This document shows positions 1 through 12,853 of a stretch of 64,000 nucleotides of DNA, in pieces. Position numbers and translations under genes: made by a program. The notes below the pieces were generated by a model that saw only the letters and a list, made by a program, of their open reading frames with translations, ran no database searches and had not been told where the DNA came from. This DNA comes from Heliocidaris tuberculata (taxonomy: Eukaryota; Echinodermata; Echinoidea; Camarodonta; Echinometridae): assembly GCA_025618425.1 (NCBI GenBank), contig CM046850.1:12188971-12252970 (forward strand). The letters are read 5' to 3'. The first letter of the stretch is position 1; the number at the start of each line of letters is the position of its first letter.

Positions 1-462
1 GAGGTTGTTTGGGAGGATCAAAGCAAATTTGCTGGTTGAAAGTACGCATTTACATATTTATTACCTTCGTCGGTAACCCTGACGGGGAGAATTTGCTCTT
101 GGTACTGTACCGTATTAAGTTGAAAGAATGCAATGAAGTACATGTATTTATTCGTCTGAATGTAGTGAATTGTGGCTCTATGTCATCCAATGGAGGTTGT
201 TTAGGAGGATCAAAGCAAATTTGCAGGTTGAAAGTACGCATTTACATATTTATTACCCTTGTCGGTAGCCCTGTTGGGAAGAATTTGCTCTTGGTACTGT
301 ACCGTATTAAGTTGAAAGAATGCAATGAAATACATGTATTTATTGGTCTGAATGTAGTGAATTGTGGCTCTATGTCATCCAATGGAGGTTTGCAGGTTGA
401 AAGTATGCATTTACATATTTATTACCCTCGTCGGTAGCCCTGTCGGGGAGAATTTGCCCTTG
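1..462. repeat. 192-bp tandem repeat, about 2.4 copies
   Basis: The sequence beginning GAGGTTGTTTGGGAGGATCA at position 1 recurs at about 193, and a third copy with an internal deletion begins at about 385. The spacing is 192 bp, a multiple of three, so one frame stays open through the array without being coding. The left edge is cut by the window. It lies in an intron upstream of the first recognised exon of the membrane-protein gene. Confidence 0.85.
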
Positions 463-778
463 GTATTGTATTTCTGAAATCTTTTGTACTTGGTATTAGC
501 GCTAAGTGTAATACACACTGGCGAGAAACATAGATTTACAGTGAGGGTAGTATCATAGGGCTAGCTCCTTCAATATGTCGTACTTGTAGCATCCTATTTA
601 TACAGTAAAACCTACTTTTCGTTTCCCTTGAAGAGCGTTTCTCGTTGAAACCTTTATCGAAGGAACATATATGTAAAGACCACTTGCCCTTAAAGATTGC
701 TTTTCTTGTCTCCTTTTAGTGGTCTTTCTATACAGGTTTCATTGTATAACAAAAAATACCACTTGCTTTTTATTCCAG

Positions 779-940
779 AATTTTGTCCGCCTGGAACCTT
801 CAAGAACCTGCGTGCCTCTACCTGTGACCAATGTCGTAGGGGGACGTATCAGGACCAGATGGATCAGATGACCTGTATACGATGTGCTGATGGGAAGAGT
901 ACCAGAGCTACTGGTGCTTATAGTGCAGACCATTGTCAAG
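779..940 (+). CDS. Exon: GCC2/GCC3 module 1
   Basis: This is a 162-nt phase 1-1 exon after TATTCCAG and before GTGATA. It encodes about 54 residues with six cysteines (CPPGTFKN, CDQCRRGTYQ, CIRC, DHC), the spacing of an ephrin-receptor-like Cys-rich module. Confidence 0.85.
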
Positions 941-3900
941 GTGATACTTGGTACTTAAAGGGAATTAACCTTTCATAGAAAATTGGCTTGAATAAAAGCA
1001 GAAAAATCAAAGAAACACATTAGTGACTGTTTGAGAAAAAAAGAACAAGGAAGTTATGAAGTTTTCAAAGTTGAGATCATTATTAAATGATATGATGATC
1101 CTTGCATTTGGCAATGCGGTTGTGATGTGTGATGTCATGCATGGAAAACTTTCCCATTTGTTTTGTACATAATTAACTCATAGTATCCTTTTTTTCAACT
1201 ATTATGGTGAAACAGACATTGTTTTTTTTCATGGGAGGACTTGTAAAGATATGTTACCTAAAATGCATCATAGACAAAAAGTCTGTTCTGTCATTAAAAT
1301 GGACAAAAGGGAGTATTTTGGATAATATTTTTATACACACCAAATGAGGGAGTTCCACATGTTTGACATTACACATTATGTCAGCATTTGAGTTTCCCCA
1401 TATCATTAGTGAGGTTAGCTTTCAGAGAGAAATGGAAAGAGATGCTAAAAGTTTTAGTAGGCAAATGGAGACACAAATAGGGTTAATAGAGGGAGAGAGA
1501 GAAAGAAAGGCACAAAGATAGAAGAGAGATAAAGAGAAATATACAGGGAGAATTGCGAAGAGAGAGAGAGAATTTGTCTTTGTCACAGAGAGAGGGAGGA
1601 GAACATAAAAAAGCAAAGAGAGGGAGAGAGGGAGATAGGGAGGCAATGAGAGAGCAAGGGGAAAGGAAATGAGAAAAAAATAGAGTACCAGAGCTGTTAC
1701 TGCTTCATACAGCTCAGAAAGAGAGAGAGAGAGAGAGAGATGGAGATGGATAGAGATGAGGACATGTAGGGAGAGAAAACAAGAACAGAGAAGTAGATGT
1801 TGCATGTATCATACACCCAAAATCATAAATGTGTGGATACATGTAGGGTAGGAATGAGGAAATAATATCAAAGGTATATTTGCTTGTATTTTTGGTTGTT
1901 TCTGCAGACATGTGCTTACCTGGGACCTATTCCTATGTGGGCCTAGGACCAGACTGCTTGGAATGTCCAAAAGGTTCTTTCCAAGGGAACCGGGGCCAGA
2001 GGGGTTGCGAGCCTTGCTATGGTAACGCTACAACATCTGGTCCAGGAGCTTCTTCTGTCTTATCCTGCATAGGTCAGTTCTTGGCTTTATAGCCCTAGAA
2101 GACCTTAATCCATTTCCTCCCCTATTTATAATATTTTGCTGAGGCCAGTCTTGAGTTTGCAAGCACAAACTGAAAAGTAAATACTTTCACAAAGTACATG
2201 TACATTGCGCTTTGATTTTCTTGATTTTTTTTTTTCCTTTTTTGCTGGGGCCCAAACCTGAGTTTGCAAGCACAGATTTCAGTTTTATACTTAGACAAAG
2301 TACAATAGCCTGTATTTATAAACCCTAGTCCAGGTATTAACCCTGACTAAATGTAAAGTGGGTTGAGTTAGTCTACTGAGTCATAGAGAACCAAGTGTCA
2401 ACATCTTCATCCCTTAAAAATCAAAAATTCTGTAACTACATCTAAATAAAGAAGAAAAAAAATCATGTCAACATGAAATAAATTTCTTATTTTTATTTCA
2501 TGACTGGGTTAATTTTGTTTATTTATTTTTTTTACAGAATTATAATTATCTATACAGCAAAGAGAAGTTGAAACTTGGTGCTCCATAATTCGGTGGCATA
2601 AGTTAAACAAAATTTAACTTAGGTGCACCTACATGTATATGAATAAGAATTACTATTGTTTTTGTTAAAACTTAAACCAGAAGTTCACAATAGGCATCTA
2701 TAGCACATGGATTATGTAAATGTTAATCTTCAACCTAGATCATTGATACCTTGTGTTAAGCGACAACTCAGAAAAGGACTGTGCTTACAAATATGGTAGC
2801 TTTAATAGCAAAATGTAGATGAATGTAAAGACAAGTCCGGAACACAATACCATAATTGTTTGTGATATTGGTGAATTAAAATGTGTAATTTGGCATATCT
2901 GAAAGAGAGTTTTGGCAGTATTAAGCTTAATCAAGGTAGTAGAGGTATTTACCAGCTCCATGTCCTAATGATGCTATTCTACATGTACCTCTATATTTAA
3001 TAATTTCAGGATTTTCAGTAATTATGCATTTTGCGTTCTGGACTCGTCTCTACCCACCACTACTTTTCTCTATTACCTATAAACACAGGTCAAAATTTGC
3101 AATAATATAACCCCTACAATAATAACAGCTTATACAATTTATTATCACATGAAAGCTTTGCAGTTCAGTGATTGATTTTTCATTATGCTTTCTCCCAATC
3201 ACAGATCCCTCAGATGTGACATCGCCACGCCCTACGACAGACGATGATATTGATGGAGCAGGCGTGTCCACACCAGATTCTAACAGACCATCTGAGATCA
3301 CACAACCAGGTACATGTAGGTGGTATTCTATGTGTTGAAGAACCTGCCTAGAAAGGCCACCTGTGTGTACAGGCTGCTTTTTCTTTTTCCTTGTGGTTGC
3401 CTTTATAGACAAGTTTCACTGTATAGTCAGTCCGTCATAGTGGCTACCTCGATAAAGGCCACCTATGTGTAGTGGTTACATGTTATACAGTCTTCCTTTA
3501 GAGTCTTTCTAGAAAGGCAACCAGTTTACAATGGCCATTTAATCTGTTTCAGTAAGGATGTTAAAAAATATTCCGTTTAGCAGCACATACCTAGTCTGAG
3601 AGCCAGAAGGGCGTAAACGCATATCTTTGGGGTTTCTGCGACAATTGCTCTGTGGTGATATTCGTACACTAACGGATGTCCTATCTTCAACATGGGGTAT
3701 GCATGGGGTATGTGCTGCTAAACCAAATATATTTTAACATCATCATTGCAACAGGTTATATGAACAAACACTATGCCTAACCTTAACCCTAACCCTAAAC
3801 TTAACCTAAAACTCAATCGCCACACTAACCCTAACCTTACATCTCGAAGAAATAAGCATGGAGCAATCATCTCTTGAGCAACTGTCAAACATACCTTGGG

Positions 3901-6900
3901 CTCCCAGCAGATGATATGCAAGATAAATTTAGTCATAAAATCTTTCCAATTCTATATCTATCCCTCAGCAATCTTGAGCACGCAGCCCTCTCCCTCCATC
4001 GCCGCTGTGACAGATGGAAAAGGTTCCATTACCATGACAACAGAATCAAAAGGAATCTCCCAGACACCTGGAAGGAATACGGGAGGAAAGGGTCGAGATC
4101 ACGGTGTGGTCATTGGCGTTTGCATCGTCCTTCTCCTGATCGTCGTGGTCATTGTCGTGATCGTTGTGGTGATATGGAGGCGGCGCTCAGACAAGTGAGT
4201 AAAGAACAGACATGCATTATCTGTCTCATTCGTGTACTTTTTCCCTTGGAAGTTCGGATTAGACTTTTAGAGATGTTATTGCATTACCTTTTGATCCAGA
4301 ATGCTATGAAATACACATAATACAGAGCTGCCAACCATTGAAAGCACAAATCAGTACTCAGCACCTCCAAAATTAGTTTTTTTTCTTCAAAATTATATTT
4401 TTTCAACTGGCCCTCATTTCAACTATTTTAAAAGCTAATTATGTCTTAACACAACGCGAATGCATACCATGAAGTAAATATTTTTGCTCTAAATTAATTT
4501 CTAAAACATTACATTCAATTGTACATGTACATCTAAATACCTTGGACTGCAAACTCTCAGTTCTTTCAAGTTCCAAGCTCTTGCCTCAGCCACAAAATCA
4601 CCTGTCTACAGTATAGAGATGCCAACTAGTACGATTTTATCGTATTTAGTATGATAAAAACAGTAAAATACAACCGTACGATATTGCCTATATAAAATAT
4701 GATTTCCTGATATTTTTTCCCCCTTCTTCTTTTCTTTTCTTTCTTTAAAAAATAAAACAAACAAAACCTCAGTTTGGGAGTTTATCACACTTCTCTCATC
4801 GGGGGAATCCCTTTAAGAATCAAAGCAATTATGATGGGGGTATATCCATTACTTATCACCGACTCAGTAGAAGTCTGTGGTATTCGTCTCACATTATTTT
4901 GTGATAAGTACCCCGTGTCAGTATTAGGAGTGGCACCCACAGTACTGCCATGCATTTGTATGTGCTTCACGTACACTCAAATTGACTGCATCACTCGCTA
5001 TTTTTTACCGAGCTCTCCCCTAAATTCCAAGGTTGATTTTGGTCGTGAGTGACATTTTTCAGATAAAAAATGTCAGAAACTGTATTTTTGGACTTTGTTT
5101 GTTCCTATTTTCTCTGTATTCAGTTCAAAACTGATGAAACTATTCTCTATTTCGCCAGTAGTCCGTCATGACAGCGCTAGTAATCTGAGCTGTTCTTAAC
5201 AGCCTTGGCTGCCTGAACTTCGGGGTAGGAGTCCGGCAGTAAATGCCTCACTGAGCTGCTTATTTGAAGAAATTTCAATTTTGGAGACACTTTACTTATC
5301 AACATTTATTTGAATACTACATATAATATTTGATGATAAATTCATCGTACAGTATATTTGAGTAGATGACTGACACATCCTTACCAAGTTTAGACTCCCC
5401 CAAAATGAAACGTAAATTATATGTACTTTTGCATTGTCAAAACAGTTCTTTTATTTTTAAAGGGGAATGAAAGGTAACAAACATTAACCTACAATTATGT
5501 AGATAATTGTCAGCCTATTACATATATCTTGGAATTACTCATTTTTAATTATTCAAGAACAATGCCTCAAAAAGTTGCAGTTTTCTTGCTAGACATTATC
5601 CCATGGGGGCTGCCATTTTCTTTACAAAGTAATGTCAGAGCAGTTCTATTTGTGAGATACCCACTGCGCCATAGTGTTATACTGCCATCTTGTGGCAGAA
5701 TTATGATCAGTTGTTGTTATCATATAATCGGCCCTTATCGGCGCCGCGATGTGATCCAATCATTGCCTTAATAAAGTTAGGTAACTTAAGTAACTATTGT
5801 GATTGAAGTGTCTCCATTGTTGGCGTGGTGGCAGCAGGATTCGAATCCCTGTCATAAATGGAGTCTGTATGAGGATGGTCATTGCAATCCTTGCCTTCAA
5901 TCGGTCAGAAAGCATAAGTTTCTGTGATAGGTAGTTGCTTGGTTGGTTGTGTTCACTCGCGGCTAATAGTCCCACTCTAGCCTTTTTATGATGGCTTACC
6001 CCCAGTACATGTACAGGTACCAACAACCTCGTCCCCAGGCCCAGAAGCGCGGCCACCCTCCCCAATCCCCATTCCCAATTATCAGTAATACATATCAAGC
6101 CGAATCTTGTGTAGATTTCCCTGATTTTAATCATGAATTCATCAATAATAATGGAAGTGAGACTGGTGATGAGAATAATTATGACAGTTTTGATTGTGAT
6201 GATGAAGATGATTTGTCTGATGATGATGATGAATATAGTTTTTGCCTACCTCCTTCCCAGGATGGTCACATTGTTTATACTACTATTAGACAAGATGGTA
6301 GGGCTAGATCTAGCTCCTCCAGCCTTTCAGTTTCACATGAGCAAGGTGTTCATACACGTAGATGCCCACTATGCTCTGAAGCTAGCCGCCCAAACCTACA
6401 CCACATTGGTGACTGTCCCTACCTTCCTGATGAATACAAATACTGCGTGGCGAAGGCTCGCCAGTTTGCCAAGACCTTTGGTTGTGCTAGTGATTTTCTC
6501 AGTTTGAATGACGAGTTCTCTGACATTAATGAGGACATTCCACTTGGTATTCCTGGGTCAAATTCGTCTGAGGCGGGATTTGATCTACTTACAGTAGATC
6601 AGGATAGGTCTAGTAGTTCTCTTGGTCGTGCTGATGACTTATTGGAGTTAGATGAGTCCCTGGATTATATGGGAGATTCTTACAGCAATACTGGTAACTC
6701 ATCAGAGTTAGATGGGTATCATATGGTGAATCCAGTGCCACACTCTCCAACTGTGGCCAGCCCTTCTGTGTTGCCTCATCAGGCCAGTCAGTCTCCATGT
6801 GTCGATTTTTGCTATGGTAATCACTATGTCCGGGTTACTTTCATCACTGGTGCTACACGTAATCTGATAAGGCATTCAACTGTTTCTAGACTCGGAGGTG

Positions 6901-9900
6901 AGATTACTGTTACTCCTCAGTCACACGCTTCTCATTCTACAGAAATTGTTGGAAAAACAGCGCTTGTATTCACACTCGATGGCAAGAAGTGTCTCTTTGT
7001 AGGGTTAGTAGTTACATCTCTGGAAGTAGAAGTACAGGCCGGTACTCCATTCATGGAGCTACATGACGTCACTGTTCGACCCGCTAAACATCAGATTTGT
7101 TTCGGTGATGGACCACCATTCACCTACGGTCCCTCCTTAACCGTTAACGCCTTTGTCTCTCGTCCATTCTGTGAGAACCCCACACTACGTAAGCCCGCAG
7201 TTGCTAAGGTTGGTTTCGCACCTGAACTGAGTGGTGAGGGAACAACTGCCCTCGCATCGTGTTACCTTCCTAGGAAGTCCCCACAGACTGTGACTTCGAT
7301 TTCTGAAGGCCCAACTGCTGCTGGCACGGTTCGTACCTTGGGCTGTCCTCCGGGATTTGCCCCCTTTGAGAATATCGTGGAGTGTCCGACACCACTGACG
7401 GCTGTTTCCTTACCTTCAGCGGTTACACATCAGTCTGATGTATCCAGTGACGTCTGCTCTACTGGGTCTGACTATCCACCTAGGAGCCCACTTTCACAAC
7501 TGGGTCATTCCGGACCCTCCCTACAGCCTGGTGATCCTCTTGAATGGACCCGTTCTGATGCTCCTAAGTCAGTCTCCTTTGCTGATGACACAGAAGCGGA
7601 TATCGTGCCCGGTGTCCCAACCAGACCTCACCCCCTGTTAGATCAGCCATTCGACTATCAACTTCAGTCTGATGTCAGCAAATCAGCCTTTGTTCCGGAT
7701 GTTGATGCAGCTCTAGAGGATCCCCTTCCTACTCACCATCGGGATCCCTCTCCAGCGATTCATGTCACCAGTAGTCCCATCATGGTCACTCACATCTCTG
7801 ATCCGTGCCTCCAGGGTGACGCATCTTCTCATCCCTGTGACATGGAGATCAACAACCCCCCTCGTCAACGCCCTGATGCTTTGTTTGGATCTTCACCCAC
7901 GGTCGACCTCACCTCTGCTCGCTCAGGTCATCATCCTTACCCTGTGCTCGTTGACGCCCCGCCTGGTCGCCCTCCAGATGCCGGGTTGTCTGCCATCGTT
8001 GACATCACTGCTGCTCTTGCTGGTCGAGCCCATCACCCCCGCAGCAAGAGAGCCGAACCTCCTCCTGGTCGCCCACCAGACATTTACATACTGTTACATG
8101 CTTATGACACCATGTCCACTCACCGGAGTCGACCACACCACCCCTTTGGCATGAAGGCCAGACCTCATCCTAGCCGTCCTCCAGATATGATCAGCAAGCC
8201 AGTTCCCCTTGTCTCTACCGGTCACGACCATGCAATGTCCCTCGACTCCGACGTGTTCAGTGCAGCAGTGATTGAGCGGAACAGGATATCCAGCTCACGC
8301 GCTGTTTCGCTCCCCCCTTTTTTCTCTCCGGAACTGTTCATTTTATTGTCAATCTGTAATGCTCTTGTCCACATGTTTCTCTCTATTTTCTCTAGCCGTC
8401 TGTATCTCTTTCCGTTCACTGTTTCCTTCCCTCTGGTATTTTAACCCTATTCCATGATATGGGGTACATGTATCTTTTATGTTGCCTGCCATTATTTGTA
8501 TTTCATATGTTTATTATGTATATTCTTACAGGCGATATATCGGGATTCTATCTATGTACATGCATTTTATATGATTGTCTAGGATATCCGACTTCGGTTT
8601 ACATGTACCTGTCACATCGATTTCTTTGGTTCTTATACACGTATTTGTGTTTTCGCCCCTTCATTGTATATTAGATGGTAAGGGGAACCAGTATAATGTA
8701 TGAGTAAGACGATTTTCTGTCATGGGAGAAAGTTTTCTTTCTTATTGCATATCAATTCCGTTTTCTAGTTATCATATAAATCTTACCTGTACTCTGAGTG
8801 CTTCGCCCACATAGCATTAATTGTTATTTTCTGATTTGTTGATAATACTGCAGTTGATTACTGATTGATTTTTACGACATGTTTTTAGTTTTACTATATG
8901 CTGTGTTGTCTTAACATTGTAGTGGTGGCTGTAACATATTTTCGACCTATGGTTTTATCCACGATTGTATCTTGCTTATATGTCTTACAATATAGGAGCT
9001 ATGCATATACATTGTACATGTATATGTTACACTTTCAGTTGCCTGTTTTCAGTATTCTGATCCCTGTAGTATTAAATGTTAATGTATTTGCTGAGTGGAC
9101 TCTGCACACACAGTATAATAACTGTTCTGTATTGTATAATCATGATATAGTGCAGGCTTTAGATTTATTCAGTTGCCCATATTCTGTTTGTTTGTACATG
9201 TACACTGTAATCCTATTTTTATATTCAGTATCACAGCCTATATGTTTGATTTTCATGACTATGTTCATATAAATATTACCTATGCTTCTCATTCTTCATT
9301 CATAGGGGATATCATGTGTTACTGCTGTTTTATGTTAGGGTCATCAGTATTGTTTGATGTGATATTGACATGCCATTGCATTTATGTCTATTCCTTTCTG
9401 TGTCTCAATAGAAAAGGTTAACCCTATTAGTGATCTGTGTTCAAACCTTAAATGTGTCTTTGCTCAAATATTATTACTAGTAGTGTATCAAAAAAGTGCC
9501 ATGTACTTTGATTATTTACTGTACATGTATGTTACAAATTCAGGGTTTCTATTCTGGCATTGCTGTTTTACAAGAAGGGATGTGTTCCTGACTCTGATTA
9601 CTAGTATTGTGTACTTGGTCGTTTCATGGTACACAGCTGGCATTAATATCTACTACAGTTTCTTGTCCAGTGCTTTAATCCATGATTGTAGCCTTTGTTC
9701 CTGTTTTCTGATATTCGGGCCCTGGCCCATTTATATGATGGTATATTTGTGTCATGTATTTCATGATCTTCCAGTGTGTTTTGTGCTTGTTGAGACAATT
9801 ACTGGTCCTGTGGGGATTCATCTGATCATATTGTTTGTTTCTATTTTGAAGGTTTATTCTAACTGGTTCTCGATAATTTTTAGCTGCTCTTAATTGCTTA

Positions 9901-12819
9901 TCATTGTATAGTTTGTTGGCTTATAGTTTAGATGTCTGCATATATGGATGTGTGTTTGTTTTATTATCTAGTAAGCTGAATCTTATGTTCCGTAGACATG
10001 TAGAACTGCTATTTCAGGATACAGGAAAAGGAAGTAGTTGTGATGGTTTTTAGTGACACACTATTTAGGATATTTTTATTTATTGACAGCTGTTATTCTG
10101 GCTTAGGGTCTATACATTATGTCCAATTGTAATTATTATGTTTTAGTTATAGAGGCTGAGTAGGACATATATATGTATAGATATATATTATCAATGCCAC
10201 TGCTATATAGTTACATCAGTGACCTGCGAAGTCGGTTACATGTTTTAATCTGCCGCGTGGCTGTAACCCTGTTTACAAAACCTAGTCGTTGAATATGTAA
10301 ATAGCTCATGGTTTCAGTGACTATATGTTTTACGACACGATTTAACAATGTGCATGGTTTTGGAGTTTTGTTAGATACGAATATTTTTTACTCGTATTGT
10401 GTTTTGAAAAGTAGGTAGAGGAGAACGGAAGAGAACAAATCACGCCATAGTGTTATACTGCCATCTTGTGGCAGAATTATGATCAGTTGTTGTTATCATA
10501 CAATCGGCCCTTATCGGCGCCGCGATGTGATCCAATCATTGCCTTAATAAAGTTAGGTAACTTAAGTAACTATTGTGATTGAAGTGTCTCCATTGTTGGC
10601 GCTGACCTATACACTAGCTACAATAACACTCATGATCACCTGTGGAATGCATGACACTAGATTTTCTCATAATACATGTAAAGCATTTTTGTAGTCATGT
10701 ACATTCAAATGAAGATACTTTTACCCTGTCATATAACCCATTTGTGTCAAGATATTTGGTTCAGCTGTTCTTTTGTTAAGCAGGATTTGGCATGCACAAG
10801 TTGTTGTTTTGTCAGACAGAGGTTTGTTAATTCTTCAAAGAAGTGACAAAGACCTACAACTGCTCTTAGATATCACCTGTGCGATAAAATGGGGGTACCA
10901 AGATGGCTGCTATTTTGCATTGGTGGCTTTAGTTGTACAATAGCTATTCAGTATGCAACAACAGGTAAATGGACATGTATTCATATGACATCACAGTTTT
11001 TCAAAATGGCAGCCCCCATCTGATAATATCTAGCAAGGAATCTGCAAACTTTAGAGAGATTGTTCTCCTTACTGAGTAATCATATAGGAGTATTTTCAAG
11101 ATATTTTGAACAGGCTACCAATTTTTCACATGATTATCAGCTAATGTTTGTTGAGTTTCATTCTTTAAATTAAGGTATGAGCTAAAAAACTACTGGGGAG
11201 TGATAGTGTATTATATTTGTTTGTGAATGGTATAAAAAGCTAATTTAGCCTCTTTAATTAAACACATATGCACATCCAAGCCTACACCCAACCTTACACT
11301 CACATACACACTCACACCCACACCCACACCCACAATAATACTAAACATGAAAGGCCCACTTCACCCCTTTTTTCTATTTTTTTTCCTCATTTTTTTTTTT
11401 TACTTTGTAGATTGAATGATAAGTGACACATTTCAGATAACAATTGGGCTCATCAAAAGGATCAGTAGTAGACTGCTGTTGAATATGCAGTTCCTTTCAT
11501 ATTTCTTATTTCATTTTCCTTTTTTTTCCTGGACCCCCAAAATGTCAAAAATATTAAAATCTTTGGGTTGGGCAAGTCCCGGCCTGGAAAAAGAGTTTGT
11601 GTGGAGCCCTGTAAGAGCCTTGATTTTTTTTTTTTTTTTTCACATTTGATTTTTGAAATATCTCTTTTTTAGACACTTTATGTTTTTCTTGTAACAGAGC
11701 AAAACAAGTTTTACATGAACTGTTCCTCCTTTGTAAATAGCCCTTTCCCTCCCCCCCCCCCCTTCAGTGGAATGGATTAGTCCAGAATCTTCTTACATTT
11801 TTCTGTGAACTTTCTGTTTGAAACAAAAGTAAGCACCACATGCACACTCAGCTCACCGGCCATGGCGCCACAGAGTCTCTTAAGACTTAAGAAAGTTCTC
11901 TCCTTTTAAGAGGTATGTTTATTGATTTTCATATCTGTATTAGAGTATAAGAATGTTGTATGGTTTACAGCTCATCTTCCGAAGAGTTTTAGTGATTAAG
12001 ATGTATGATTCAGTGATGTTTTATAATGATTCAATCTCAGCCTTTCAGTGTGGATGCTGAACTTTATTATTACAATGCACAATGTAATGAGGAGTTCATT
12101 TATAAGTGAAAGTGTTGATTCATGAATTGCTGAACTTTATTACTCCTTTTGACATGGGGAGACTGCATGATAGTTCATTCCAAATTGATTGTATATGATT
12201 GTATTGTGTTCAACAATTTGTTAGGAATTGTCAACTTGTTATAATATTACATGATAGGCCTATTTGGTCAATCAAATACTTGATTCATGAATTGCATATC
12301 TTAGGTAGATGTTAGAAAACTTCACACACTAGCAAATTTGGGATTCGGTTGTATCATGCTATTTCTATAGAAAGTTACAGTGTGTGTATTATGGCTAATG
12401 CTGTAAATGCTGTTATTTTCACGCGATTAAATTTTTGCTCTGAGCGACCCCAAAACACATTCGCGGGTTCTTAATTTCGCGCTGCACAATTACACGTTCG
12501 TATATGCACCCACTCCATTTATTAATTTACACACACGCAGTCCATTCGAATGCATACGGCATGCGCAACTAGACACACGTGCTCAAAAATGAATTGGACA
12601 CACATCCATATTCATGTGCTGAAACGCGCAACTCAACCCGCATAGGAAATCAGGCAAATATTTTCGCGAGTTCTAGAATTCGTGCTTGCCGAAAATAGCG
12701 CAAAATCCGTGAAAGTCAATGTACCGCGAATATTTCTGCATTTACAGTAGCAGTTAGGCCTGTATACGTGTACATAGATAATTAAAGACCATGTAGGGCT
12801 AACTACACATTGCAACTTG

Positions 12820-12853
<34 letters not shown>

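Larger units (their letters stand above)
5667..10601 (+). mobile_element. Young non-autonomous LTR-type retroelement
   Basis: Two 159-bp direct repeats (5667-5825 and 10443-10601) differ at a single base and bound 4.6 kb. Directly after the first is a primer-binding-site-like TGGTGGCAGCAGGATTCG, whose first ten bases fit the CCA end of some tRNA-Leu. A purine-rich stretch near 10415-10437 precedes the second repeat. One ORF of 818 codons is Gag/protease-like; no reverse transcriptase, RNase H or integrase is seen. The element sits inside a MITE; the intact relative at 35110 gives the empty site and indicates a 3-bp CTG duplication. The ends are CGCCA...TGGCG, not the usual TG...CA. Confidence 0.8.
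5457..11168. mobile_element. TTAA-flanked foldback MITE, split by an LTR-type element
   Basis: The left half is 5457-5666 and the right half 10602-11168. It opens TTAAAGGGGAATGAAA and closes TTTCATTCTTTAA. The halves are partly inverted copies of each other (CCATGGGGGCTGCCATTTT on the left, AAAATGGCAGCCCCCAT on the right). A related, uninterrupted copy is at 34915-35673. No transposase is encoded. Confidence 0.8.

Noticed and set aside
9..437. 142-codon open frame at the window start
   Set aside because: It is the 192-bp tandem repeat read through; the unit is a multiple of three, so openness is inherited by each copy. No domain is present.
1422..1805. Minus-strand 127-codon Leu/Ser-rich frame
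   Set aside because: It is the complement of a GA microsatellite in an intron.
8898..9893. Hydrophobic frames downstream of the Gag/protease-like ORF, as a possible envelope
   Set aside because: There is no signal peptide plus Cys pattern or fusion-type feature; T-rich composition explains the hydrophobicity.
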